Source: CAZPAH01 sp964584495 (lineage in GTDB: Bacteria > Krumholzibacteriota > Krumholzibacteriia > Krumholzibacteriales > Krumholzibacteriaceae). Taken from it: a stretch of 9,769 bases of DNA. This document shows positions 1-6,599 of the stretch, piece after piece. Every line of letters starts with the position of its first letter. Position 1 is the stretch's first letter. The notes beneath the pieces are model-generated. The model saw only the letters and a list, made by a program, of their open reading frames with translations. It was not told the origin of the DNA and ran no database searches. The position numbers were made by a program, and so were the translations under genes. The stretch covers positions 1-9,769 of the forward strand of contig CAZPAH010000107.1 of NCBI GenBank assembly GCA_964584495.1, in the 5' to 3' direction.

Positions 1-990
1 CTTGAGTTGTGAACTATGGATAGTATTAGTGATTAGAGATTTTTTACCAACTCCTCTTTGACCAGATAGTATAAGTACATGTCTTTTATTTGAAGGAGCA
101 TTAATAAAGGAATTAATAATATTCAATTCACATTCTCTTCCAACAAAAATATTATCGTGAAATTGCGATAGAAAGGTTCTTGGAGATCTGGAGCTTCTTA
201 GAATTGATATAACATGATCTATATTGCTTGGTCTATCATCAGGGTCTTTTTGAAGCAGATCAAATACTAAGGAAGATAATGATGCTGGTCGTGGAATCCC
301 TGATGAATTAAGATATTTCTTCAACAAAGAATATGCACTTTGATAATCAGGGTTTTCATTGTTCTCATGATCAATAAAATCAGTTCCCGTGACGCTTTCA
401 TAAATGGATAAACCTAAAGCGTATAAATCTGATTTTGTAGAATATTTATTAGAAATAAGTATTTCAGGAGCTAAATATTTTAGAGTGCCACTTATATTTG
501 TTTTTATATTTGAGAAATGCGTGGCAAGACCAAAATCCAATAATTTGACTGAGATATCATATTTATCATCTTTATAAATAATAATATTGTCGGGTTTGAT
601 ATCAGCGTGAATAATGTGATTACAGTGCAAGTAAGACAGAGCACTAAGAGAGTCTTCGAATATTTTTAAAAAGTGGGATAAGTTATTTTTTTCTGAAAAG
701 TAAGTATGCAGATCGGAGCCCTCTATATATTCCATTGTGAAATATGGGACGTCTCCTTGTAGAAGATTGAAATCAAATACTCTGACAAGATTAGGGTGAT
801 TCAAATTGCATAGAGTTTCAAATTCATTTTTCAAAAGATTAACTGTTTCTGGTTTTATGTCCGTTAAGATTTTCAGCGCGAGTTGGCTATCAGTTTGAGA
901 ATCAATCACATGGTAGACTAAACCCATTCCTCCTTCTCCTAAAGAACGGATAAGTTTATACCTGGATGGCAAAATATATTCTTGTCTCAT
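1..990 (-). CDS. Hanks-type Ser/Thr protein kinase fused to AAA/NACHT-like ATPase (partial, C-terminus outside window)
   Basis: Reading leftward from the ATG at 988-990, the frame stays open for 330 codons to the window edge. It shows a complete protein kinase domain: glycine-rich loop GEGGMG (residues 18-23), ATP-binding Lys40 in ALK, catalytic HADIKPDN (128-135, Asp130), metal-binding DFG (152-154) and APE (174-176). A second domain then starts with FVGRE and carries a P-loop, GQRGVGKKS (310-318). This is the layout of large bacterial signalling kinases in which the kinase is followed by an ATPase and often TPR repeats; what follows here is not visible. HAD instead of HRD makes it a non-RD kinase, and Lys317 stands where Walker A usually has Ser/Thr. 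No Shine-Dalgarno precedes the ATG, but the kinase domain begins only about ten residues later, so the start cannot be far off. The gene is much more AT-rich than the rest of the window, which suggests transfer. No transmembrane segment is seen in this part. Confidence 0.9.
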   Translation of the reverse strand, partial: MRQEYILPSRYKLIRSLGEGGMGLVYHVIDSQTDSQLALKILTDIKPETVNLLKNEFETLCNLNHPNLVRVFDFNLLQGDVPYFTMEYIEGSDLHTYFSEKNNLSHFLKIFEDSLSALSYLHCNHIIHADIKPDNIIIYKDDKYDISVKLLDFGLATHFSNIKTNISGTLKYLAPEILISNKYSTKSDLYALGLSIYESVTGTDFIDHENNENPDYQSAYSLLKKYLNSSGIPRPASLSSLVFDLLQKDPDDRPSNIDHVISILRSSRSPRTFLSQFHDNIFVGRECELNIINSFINAPSNKRHVLILSGQRGVGKKSLITNTIHSSQLK

Positions 991-1027
991 GAAGGAGATA
1001 TTAAGGAAGTGGTATAAATTTACAATG

Positions 1028-1058
1028 AAAAAAACCCTCTCTTTGCAGAGAGGGTTTT
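1028..1058 (-). terminator. Rho-independent terminator of the ZU5-like lipoprotein gene
   Basis: This is a perfect 12-bp inverted repeat (arms 1031-1042 and 1047-1058) with a four-base loop. Read on the minus strand, the GC-rich stem CCCTCTCT/AGAGAGGG is followed by seven T. It lies 33 bases beyond the stop codon of the lipoprotein gene and 38 bases before the kinase start, so it should separate the two transcription units. On the plus strand only four T follow the stem, so it is mainly a minus-strand terminator. Confidence 0.9.
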
Positions 1059-1090
1059 AAGGGGGATGAGTGAAACCAATCAGAAGGAGT

Positions 1091-1639
1091 TTAAGGTTTC
1101 GTAGTCAGGTTTGGCTCAGCACCGTAATCACTAAAGTGCTTCAGGCCGACCTTCACGGCTCCATCTTCTATGTAGCCGCCTATATTTTCCCACAGCTCGG
1201 AATTCTCGTTGAACCAGTAGATGATGTAACTCGTAGCATCTGAATCGACATACTCGAGTGACAGTGACAGAATCACGTCTTTGTTGAACTGTATGCTGTG
1301 AGGGCCCAACTCGACCACGGCTTCGGGAAATCTGGGCATTGATATTGTTATCTCAGTATCTTCATCCAATGCTCCTGGCGGGAAGTAGATACTGTAATAT
1401 TCATTTGTGACGTATCCACCCTCTTCGGCTGATATTACGTTAGAGACAGATGTGCCGACCATTGGCCTGGCAGAGACCTGGGAGGTGAGAATCTGGACGA
1501 AAAGGGGGTTCTCAACACCGGGCATAGTGCTTTCCTGCGAGGGGGTAACAGGAGAGTAATTTCCACAGCCCATGGCAGCCAGTATAATGAGGAAGGAAAT
1601 TGCAGTGAGGATTTTTTGGGCTCTGGATCGTCCTATCAT
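1091..1639 (-). CDS. Small exported lipoprotein with ZU5-like beta domain
   Basis: This 182-residue protein has a basic N-terminus, a hydrophobic segment (about residues 10-24) and a lipobox AMGC with the acylated Cys at 25, so it should be a membrane-anchored lipoprotein. After a Pro/Ser/Thr-rich linker, residues about 65-175 hold a beta-rich region: a GG-x-V element, then FPPGALDEDTEITI, then a WFNENSELWENIGG stretch, then a GLKHFSDYG ending. That series resembles the ZU5-like domains of many bacterial surface proteins (GG-V, then a PPGAL motif, then a late HFS motif). The family call rests on these motifs only, and the function is unknown. The start is firm: GGAGGTGA (1643-1650) sits three bases upstream of the ATG. 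A sigma-54 promoter candidate lies at 1694-1709 and a terminator follows the gene, so it appears to be transcribed alone. Confidence 0.85.
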   Translation of the reverse strand: MIGRSRAQKILTAISFLIILAAMGCGNYSPVTPSQESTMPGVENPLFVQILTSQVSARPMVGTSVSNVISAEEGGYVTNEYYSIYFPPGALDEDTEITISMPRFPEAVVELGPHSIQFNKDVILSLSLEYVDSDATSYIIYWFNENSELWENIGGYIEDGAVKVGLKHFSDYGAEPNLTTKP

Positions 1640-1982
1640 TTCTCACCTCCGGGTCTCACTTGCTTGTTCGCAACTACTTCTGCATTGGGGTAAGGCAACC
1701 GAGATGCCATCAGCGCGGACGAGGAGGTCAAGGCGGAGCAAGTGCTCGTGAATTTCATTCGTTTGCATCGAAATAATGTTCTGTTGGATACGCTTAACTG
1801 CAATTATTTTTGTTGGTTATGTTTTCAGCGAGAGTTGGTAAGGGCTGTCGTCCCCGGTGAGCAAATAGTCATTTTTTCAGTGCAGGCCTGCCCATTTGAA
1901 TTATCGATGTTGGGATTATTTCAGATAATACAGGGTGATTTTTTGTGGAAGGGATGGGTGCTGTTAAATAACATCAATTAAA
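1640..1982. other. Intergenic region without a convincing gene
   Basis: This 343-base gap lies between the start of the lipoprotein gene and the end of the sigma-54 activator gene. It holds the lipoprotein Shine-Dalgarno and the sigma-54 promoter candidate. The part from about 1750 to 1980 is T-rich and shows no coding character on either strand. No stem with a T-run was found after the activator stop at 1983, so termination of that transcript is unclear; the region could also hold upstream activator sites for the lipoprotein promoter. Confidence 0.6.
1694..1709 (-). promoter_or_regulatory. Candidate sigma-54 (-24/-12) promoter for the ZU5-like lipoprotein gene
   Basis: On the minus strand the bases read TGGCATCTCGGTTGCC. 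Against the sigma-54 consensus TGGCAC-N5-TTGCA this differs only at positions 6 and 16, and it keeps the required GG-N10-GC spacing. Transcription would start near 1683, giving a leader of about 43 bases that carries the strong Shine-Dalgarno. A sigma-54 activator gene ends about 270 bases away, which makes the assignment more likely. No clear activator-binding palindrome was recognised upstream. Confidence 0.55.
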
Positions 1983-3437
1983 TCATTCTGTTACAAGAAG
2001 CGGCTCAAATACGCCGTTTTTGGTTTTTTCCTTTATGCTGGAGCCGTCGATTCCGTGTTTCTTCATCTTGTATCTTAAGGCTCCCCGTTCTACCTTAAGA
2101 AGCCCTGCGGCTCTAGTTATATTACCCCCAGTCCTGGCGAGTGAAGCGAGGATCAGACCTTTCTCAACTTCCTCCAGGGACGCGCCGTTTTGTGGTAGAT
2201 CGATTCTCAGAATTCCTTGATCTTCCTCGATCTTTAGCGTTGTTTCCTTTTGACCTCTCATTATAGGAAGATCGGCCGGTTTTATCTGTCCCGTAGTGTT
2301 AAGAAGGACCGCCCTTTCGATCAGATTGATTAATTCACGGATATTGCCCGGCCAGTAATAACGCTCGAGCAGCTCGATCGCTTCATCTGACAGGGTAATA
2401 TCTTTCTTTTTCAATCTGGCCGCGAACTTTCTTGTATAGCTTTCGGCTATTGGTCGAATATCCTCGATCCTGTCGCGCAGAGGAGGGAGATTGATTTCTA
2501 CCACGTTTAGCCTGTAAAACAGATCCACTCTGAAAAGCTTTGCCTCGATATCATTGCGCAGATCCCTGTTCGTGGCTGATATTATTCTCACATCAACCGG
2601 TAGGAACTGTGTCCCGCTGACTCGCCTTATCGTTCTCGAATCCAGGAATTTCAACAGCTTGGCCTGAAGGCCGTAATCTATCTCCCCGACTTCATCAAGG
2701 AAGATCGTGCCGTTATTTGCACATTCAAAGAGACCTATCTTCTTTTCCTTGGCGTCCGTAAAGGCGCCTTTCTCGTACCCGAAGAATTCACTTTCCAGCA
2801 GTGCGCGCGGAATCGCGGCGCAGTTTACTTCAATGAATGGTCCGGATGCCCTGGAACTTGCCTGATGAACAGCTTTGGCTATGGCTCCTTTTCCCGTTCC
2901 ATTCTCTCCGGTAATCATTACCGACGTGAAATCGCTTTTTCCGACCTTTTCCGCCAGCGCGATCACAGACTTGATTTTTTCGCTTACTCCGATGATTTCC
3001 TCGAACCCTTCCGTAGCACCGAGCCTGCTGTCGATGGCTTTTTTCTGGCGGCGTTTGCCGAGGCCCCGGGCTATCCGTGAAAGGATGTCGGTGAGGTCCT
3101 TGCCGGCATAAGGCTTTTTCAGACAATGCCTGGCTGCAAGATCCAGGACCAGCCTGTTGCCCTCGGACCATTTTTCAGGAACGAGGAGGACGAGCTGCGT
3201 GCCGGTGTTTTCTTCGCGCCAGGTTTTCAACAGGCCCAAGGAATCATCTCCATCGGTTTCGTTCCAGTTATCGGGTATGGAAAAAATTAGTACGGGAGAA
3301 GGCAACACGCTTGTTGAATCGAGATACTCCTCGATCGAATCGAACACAGTTACTTTCCAGCCTGCTTCCCCACAATCTGTCAGAAGTGAATTTTTGTTCT
3401 CACCGTCATAAGTGATAAGATCGAGTCGTAACGACAT
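1983..3437 (-). CDS. Sigma-54-dependent transcriptional activator with degenerate receiver domain
   Basis: This 484-residue protein has the NtrC-family layout. Residues 1-115 look like a receiver domain, but the phospho-acceptor Asp of the third strand appears to be Ser53 (LIFSIP), while the later Lys-Pro (KKP, Lys108) is kept. The AAA+ domain follows from about 146: Walker A GENGTGK (177-183), sigma-54 contact loop GAFTDA (224-229, usually GAFTGA), Walker B TIFLDE (244-249), ATNRDL, and the arginine-finger region FRVDLFYRL. The C-terminus has a Fis-type helix-turn-helix (about 422-463, NITRAAGLLKVERGALRYKM) that binds upstream activator sites. The protein would hydrolyse ATP to remodel sigma-54 RNA polymerase. 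Without the Asp, classical phosphorelay control is doubtful. The ATG at 3435-3437 is preferred because GGGAAAG precedes it; an in-frame ATG at 3456-3458 adds seven residues but lacks a ribosome site. Its targets are not shown by the sequence, but two nearby sigma-54 promoter candidates are obvious possibilities. Confidence 0.93.
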   Translation of the reverse strand: MSLRLDLITYDGENKNSLLTDCGEAGWKVTVFDSIEEYLDSTSVLPSPVLIFSIPDNWNETDGDDSLGLLKTWREENTGTQLVLLVPEKWSEGNRLVLDLAARHCLKKPYAGKDLTDILSRIARGLGKRRQKKAIDSRLGATEGFEEIIGVSEKIKSVIALAEKVGKSDFTSVMITGENGTGKGAIAKAVHQASSRASGPFIEVNCAAIPRALLESEFFGYEKGAFTDAKEKKIGLFECANNGTIFLDEVGEIDYGLQAKLLKFLDSRTIRRVSGTQFLPVDVRIISATNRDLRNDIEAKLFRVDLFYRLNVVEINLPPLRDRIEDIRPIAESYTRKFAARLKKKDITLSDEAIELLERYYWPGNIRELINLIERAVLLNTTGQIKPADLPIMRGQKETTLKIEEDQGILRIDLPQNGASLEEVEKGLILASLARTGGNITRAAGLLKVERGALRYKMKKHGIDGSSIKEKTKNGVFEPLLVTE

Positions 3438-3493
3438 TTCTTTCCCGAAGCCTTGCATTGAGACATGTCCATTTGGCTACCTCGACGGTTAAC

Positions 3494-3509
3494 TGCAAGA
3501 TATATGCCT
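3494..3509 (-). promoter_or_regulatory. Candidate sigma-54 promoter of the activator gene
   Basis: The minus strand reads AGGCATATATCTTGCA, which differs from TGGCAC-N5-TTGCA only at positions 1 and 6 and has exact GG-N10-GC spacing with an intact TTGCA box. The expected start is near 3483, about 46 bases before the preferred ATG of the sigma-54 activator. It implies that the activator gene is itself sigma-54 dependent, by autoregulation or by control from another activator. Confidence 0.6.
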
Positions 3510-3560
3510 TGTTACAACATAAACGAACGTGGATTATGGATTTGGTCTTTTGATATTATA

Positions 3561-3589
3561 TTGACCCTTATCCGGCACGTTGATATTTT
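3561..3589 (+). promoter_or_regulatory. Candidate sigma-70-type promoter of the metalloprotease operon
   Basis: TTGACC (3561-3566) and TATTTT (3584-3589) are separated by 17 bases. The -35 box matches five of six consensus bases and the -10 box four of six. The transcript would start near 3596 and have a leader of about 80 bases before the lipoprotein start. It diverges from the sigma-54 candidate on the other strand, so the two genes seem to be under different sigma factors. Confidence 0.45.
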
Positions 3590-3677
3590 AAACTCACTGA
3601 TAAGCTTGCGGATACGCGGGCGATCGACAGTTGCCGAACCGGGAGACCGGCGAAAGATTTCGGAGGCGTGATCTCTA

Positions 3678-5588
3678 ATGAAGATCGTAAGAACCACTAT
3701 TACGTGCATTTTGTCAGTTGCTGCGTTTCTTTACTTACAAGGTTGCAGCAATGACGAGACGGTCTTCGATCCTCCTTCGCTGTATTCCATCTCGCCGAAT
3801 AAGGCCGGCATGGGGGATACCGTTGTTATCACCGGGGAAGGATTTCTTCCCGATGCCCGAATGAATACGGTGGTCTTTTCACCATGCTCTTTTTCCAACT
3901 CCCACAGCGGCATGGTATCAATTCCGTTCTCGGCGACATCGACGAGTTTGTCGGTAATCGTTCCCGACGGTGCGTTCGACGGCGGTGTGCGGGCGCAGTG
4001 GTCGAATCCGGTAGGTAATGCCAATCCGTTCGGTATAGAAATGCCGCCGATCCCTTCCAATGCACTTGATTTCAAAGTAAGGATGGATGTCGGCGATGTG
4101 GCGAAGATTTTCTATTCGGATGCCAGATACGATTTTTCAATAAGCACTGAGGCTTCTCAAAGGCAGTACATGATGATCCTTTTCAACAGCGCGGATCCAC
4201 CGACACCTTCACGGACCTATGATTATGAACTGTTCACCCAGACGGCCTGTGGGCCCCTTAACACGGAATCGAGAATACCGGGGGAAGCAGCCGCCGACAA
4301 AGAGCGGATGCTTCCTACAGCCCTTCAACCGCAGGGGGGAAAGCGGGCAAGGGATTTTAGGAGGCGTATCCGGAGAGAATATATCGATCTTCTCGATAGC
4401 GGCGGGCGGTTCGGGAACGACAATCCAAGGATCGAGAGGCAGGGCGCCTTGCGGGCCGACGGGCATTCGTTATCGGATCCACTGACGGCGGGGTTCGACG
4501 TCTACAGCGATCCGGACGGGAGCCCCTCCGATCCGGCGAGCTTTACCTCTGTTACGGCGGAATTGAAATACGAAGGCGATCATACTTTGCTCTACGTCGA
4601 CCAGTCGACCGATGCTGCGTGCATAACCGACCTGGAGGCGGAGGCGCTTGGCCTGGCTTTCGAGAGCGGCATATACCAAACGGACAGGGGGGCGTTCGGG
4701 TCCGAATCGGATATAAACCATGACGGAAAGGTCGCTATTCTTCTCTCTCCGGTAATCAACAGGATGACTCCGCCGGGAACGGCGCAGACGGAAGGTTATA
4801 TCGCCGGTTTTTTCCTTCCAGGCGACCTTGTGCCGGCGTATCTCAATCCCGGCTGCACAAACGGTATGGAGATTTTCTACACGATGGTTCCCGATCCTTC
4901 CGGGATATATGGTAATATTTACGAAAAGATCAGGGCGCTCGACGTGATCGAGGGCGTTCTTGCCCATGAATTCGAGCACATGATCATGTTCAACTACAGG
5001 ATTCTGATCTACGGGCAGGGGGTGCAGGCGTTTTATGTGGAGGATCTGTGGATAGAGGAAGGGCTGGCCCATATCGCAGAGGACCTTAACGGCTATAAAG
5101 AGAGCAACATCATCAGGGCGGATCTCTTCCTGGCTGACCCGGGTAATGTGACTCTTATTCATGGAGGCGACGAGCTCGATGAAAGAGGCGCTTCATTCCT
5201 TTTTATGAGATACCTCGGCGACAGATTTGGTAATGATATTTACAGGTCGATTGTACAGACGAAACATGTGGGAACCTCAAATATCGAGAATGCCACCGGA
5301 TTGAGCTTTTACGAGATATTTTCGGACTGGGCGGCGACTTGCTGCCTGGAGGCCCTCGGCCTGGAATATGACGAGCGTTTCAGATACACTTCGATCGATC
5401 TCCGCGCGGATTTTTATCCGCTTCGGATAATTGATGGAGCTTACTGCGCGGGGGTGATATCCGGAGATGTCAAATCCATGGCGCCGGAATACATTACTCT
5501 CGATTTTTCACAGGATGTTTCCATCGATTTTACTGTCGAATCAGATTACTTGGGGAGAATGAATGCGATCATTATCCGCCTGCAATAA
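3678..5588 (+). CDS. IPT/TIG-domain lipoprotein with M30-like (hyicolysin-type) zinc metalloprotease domain
   Basis: This 636-residue protein has a signal peptide ending in the lipobox LQGC (Cys23), so it should be anchored to the cell envelope. Residues about 32-115 match an IPT/TIG fold: SLYSISPNKAGMGDTVVITG followed by GEGF. The C-terminal half is a peptidase. DINHDGKVAILL (345-356) precedes the zinc motif HEFEH (430-434, in LAHEFEHMIMFN), and WIEEGLAHIAED (458-469) supplies a downstream Glu as probable third ligand. This order is that of M30-like peptidases, and both His and the catalytic Glu431 are present, so an active enzyme is likely. Its substrate is unknown. Between the two domains lies a basic, probably flexible stretch (about 200-245). 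GGAGG (3662-3666) precedes the ATG by 11 bases. The end overlaps the next gene by 26 bases, pointing to translational coupling. Confidence 0.9.
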   Translation: MKIVRTTITCILSVAAFLYLQGCSNDETVFDPPSLYSISPNKAGMGDTVVITGEGFLPDARMNTVVFSPCSFSNSHSGMVSIPFSATSTSLSVIVPDGAFDGGVRAQWSNPVGNANPFGIEMPPIPSNALDFKVRMDVGDVAKIFYSDARYDFSISTEASQRQYMMILFNSADPPTPSRTYDYELFTQTACGPLNTESRIPGEAAADKERMLPTALQPQGGKRARDFRRRIRREYIDLLDSGGRFGNDNPRIERQGALRADGHSLSDPLTAGFDVYSDPDGSPSDPASFTSVTAELKYEGDHTLLYVDQSTDAACITDLEAEALGLAFESGIYQTDRGAFGSESDINHDGKVAILLSPVINRMTPPGTAQTEGYIAGFFLPGDLVPAYLNPGCTNGMEIFYTMVPDPSGIYGNIYEKIRALDVIEGVLAHEFEHMIMFNYRILIYGQGVQAFYVEDLWIEEGLAHIAEDLNGYKESNIIRADLFLADPGNVTLIHGGDELDERGASFLFMRYLGDRFGNDIYRSIVQTKHVGTSNIENATGLSFYEIFSDWAATCCLEALGLEYDERFRYTSIDLRADFYPLRIIDGAYCAGVISGDVKSMAPEYITLDFSQDVSIDFTVESDYLGRMNAIIIRLQ

Positions 5589-6114
5589 CCGGATAATAAT
5601 ATTCCCCTTGCTTCTTCTGGCCATTTCCTGCGCTACCGCCCCTCCTGGGGATGGGCAAATCGATCCGGTCTTTATTGAGGGCAGGATCGCCGTGGAGGGT
5701 TCGAATCCCTTTGACAGAAATATCACGCTGGTCGATTCGACCGGTGCTTGCCTAGAGCTGGCGAACTCCGGTCTTGTGTACGAGATCTCAAAGCTGGAAG
5801 GATACTCCGTAAGGATCAGGATCGGCAAAGATCTGGTGGCGGAGGGGAAGAAGCAGTATGAGGTGAGGGAGTACATGCTTCTTCGGATTGGAAACTCGCT
5901 TCCTCTTAAGGGCATACTTTCTATCGAGGGGGATTCGTTGTTGATTTCCACCGGGGAAACGTCGGCGATTATTGAAGGACCTTTAAGAGAAGCATTGACT
6001 CATTTCGATGGTCTCGAAGTCTGGGTGTGGGGCGAAAGGCGCGCGGTTGAAGAAAATTCGTCAGCGGTTATCATAGCAGAGGGATACGAGGTTCTGGGAG
6101 CTCCGGTCAAGTAA
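5563..6114 (+). CDS. Small lipoprotein coupled to the metalloprotease gene
   Basis: This 183-residue protein starts inside the end of the metalloprotease gene in another frame, with GGGGAG about six bases upstream of its ATG. The N-terminus is a lipoprotein signal peptide: Arg10, a hydrophobic run IIIFPLLLLA, then AISC with Cys23 as the acylation site. The mature part (about 160 residues) looks rich in beta strands, with many alternating Val/Ile and Glu/Gly patterns such as GYSVRIRIG and GLEVWVWGE. This could be a small OB-like or beta-barrel fold, but no family was recognised. The overlap suggests that it is made together with the protease, perhaps as a partner or inhibitor; that role is inference. 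The stop codon is two bases from the stop of the convergent PqqD-like gene. Confidence 0.85.
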   Translation: MRSLSACNNRIIIFPLLLLAISCATAPPGDGQIDPVFIEGRIAVEGSNPFDRNITLVDSTGACLELANSGLVYEISKLEGYSVRIRIGKDLVAEGKKQYEVREYMLLRIGNSLPLKGILSIEGDSLLISTGETSAIIEGPLREALTHFDGLEVWVWGERRAVEENSSAVIIAEGYEVLGAPVK

Positions 6115-6116
6115 GA

Positions 6117-6521
6117 TCAGGTAGTTTCGTTGCTGTTCCCATCACTTGCTCTGTTCAGCAGTTCTTCCAGGTTAGAATATCTTATAAATCTCGATATTTC
6201 GAGCTGGCTGAAGAATACGGACAGCCTGTCATAGCAGGGCTCGATCTTATCCCCGAACCGCTCCCTCATCATCTCACCGATCTCCCCTATACTTCTGTGT
6301 CCGTCGCAGAGCAGCCACACCGAGCTGCCTATCTCGTCGAGCTTTACTTTAAGGAAACGGTTTTTCAACCTGCTCTCCAAGAGTTTTTTCATCAACCTGC
6401 TTTTAAACCTCGGCGAGAGCAGAGTGATGACATCACCATCGTCCTCCTCATGATCTACAAGCCGTTCGGGGACGAGTTCCAGCATGTTGACTTCGGATTC
6501 GATATCTTTCTTTTTTTTCAT
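6117..6521 (-). CDS. PqqD-like protein
   Basis: This 134-residue protein carries a PqqD-type region at about residues 57-115: LKVKLDEIGSSVWLLCDG, then SIGEIGEMMRERFG, then LSVFFSQLEISRFI. PqqD-type domains are small winged-helix proteins that bind precursor peptides and present them to radical SAM enzymes; no such enzyme lies in this window, so the partner is unknown. The N-terminus is rich in Lys/Glu (MKKKKDIESE) and no signal peptide is seen, so it should be cytoplasmic. A longer reading from 6587 is rejected because it would run through the terminator stem at 6554-6584, and MKKKKD has the usual look of a start. No good Shine-Dalgarno precedes 6521, so the start is not certain. The gene is downstream of the OPT transporter on the same strand, but a terminator sits between them. 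Confidence 0.75.
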   Translation of the reverse strand: MKKKKDIESEVNMLELVPERLVDHEEDDGDVITLLSPRFKSRLMKKLLESRLKNRFLKVKLDEIGSSVWLLCDGHRSIGEIGEMMRERFGDKIEPCYDRLSVFFSQLEISRFIRYSNLEELLNRASDGNSNETT

Positions 6522-6544
6522 TTCGCATTTTCCCGTAGTACGGA

Positions 6545-6584
6545 GAAAAGAAAACCCCGGAGCCGGCCGGAACCGGCCCGGGGT
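6545..6584 (-). terminator. Rho-independent terminator of the OPT transporter gene
   Basis: A very GC-rich inverted repeat pairs 6554-6560 with 6578-6584 and 6562-6566 with 6573-6577, with one bulged base (6561) and a six-base loop. On the minus strand it is followed by a T-rich run (TTTTCTTTTC). It begins 16 bases beyond the OPT stop codon. Any transcription of the PqqD-like gene must either read through it or start in the short gap after it. Confidence 0.85.
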
Positions 6585-6599
6585 CATTCTTGGTGATAC

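Noticed and set aside
1882..1891. GCAGGCCTGC palindrome downstream of the first activator
   Set aside because: It has no loop and no T-run in the right direction, so it is not a terminator; at ten bases it could be chance.
1742..1981. 79-codon open frame on the plus strand starting with GTG
   Set aside because: Odd composition rich in Leu, Asn, Cys and Trp, no recognisable domain, and it lies in a T-rich stretch without coding character; the GTG start with a modest GGAG is not enough.
4470..5162. 230-codon open frame on the minus strand
   Set aside because: It is antisense to the metalloprotease domain, whose zinc motif and TIG features clearly fix the coding frame on the plus strand.
6533..6543. 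CCGTA-G-TACGG inverted repeat just upstream of the PqqD-like gene
   Set aside because: The arms are only five bases, there is no second copy and no adjacent regulator; too short to call an operator.
6522..6587. N-terminal extension of the PqqD-like protein to ATG at 6587
   Set aside because: It would translate through the OPT terminator stem, and the added residues look like shadow translation of GC-rich hairpin sequence.
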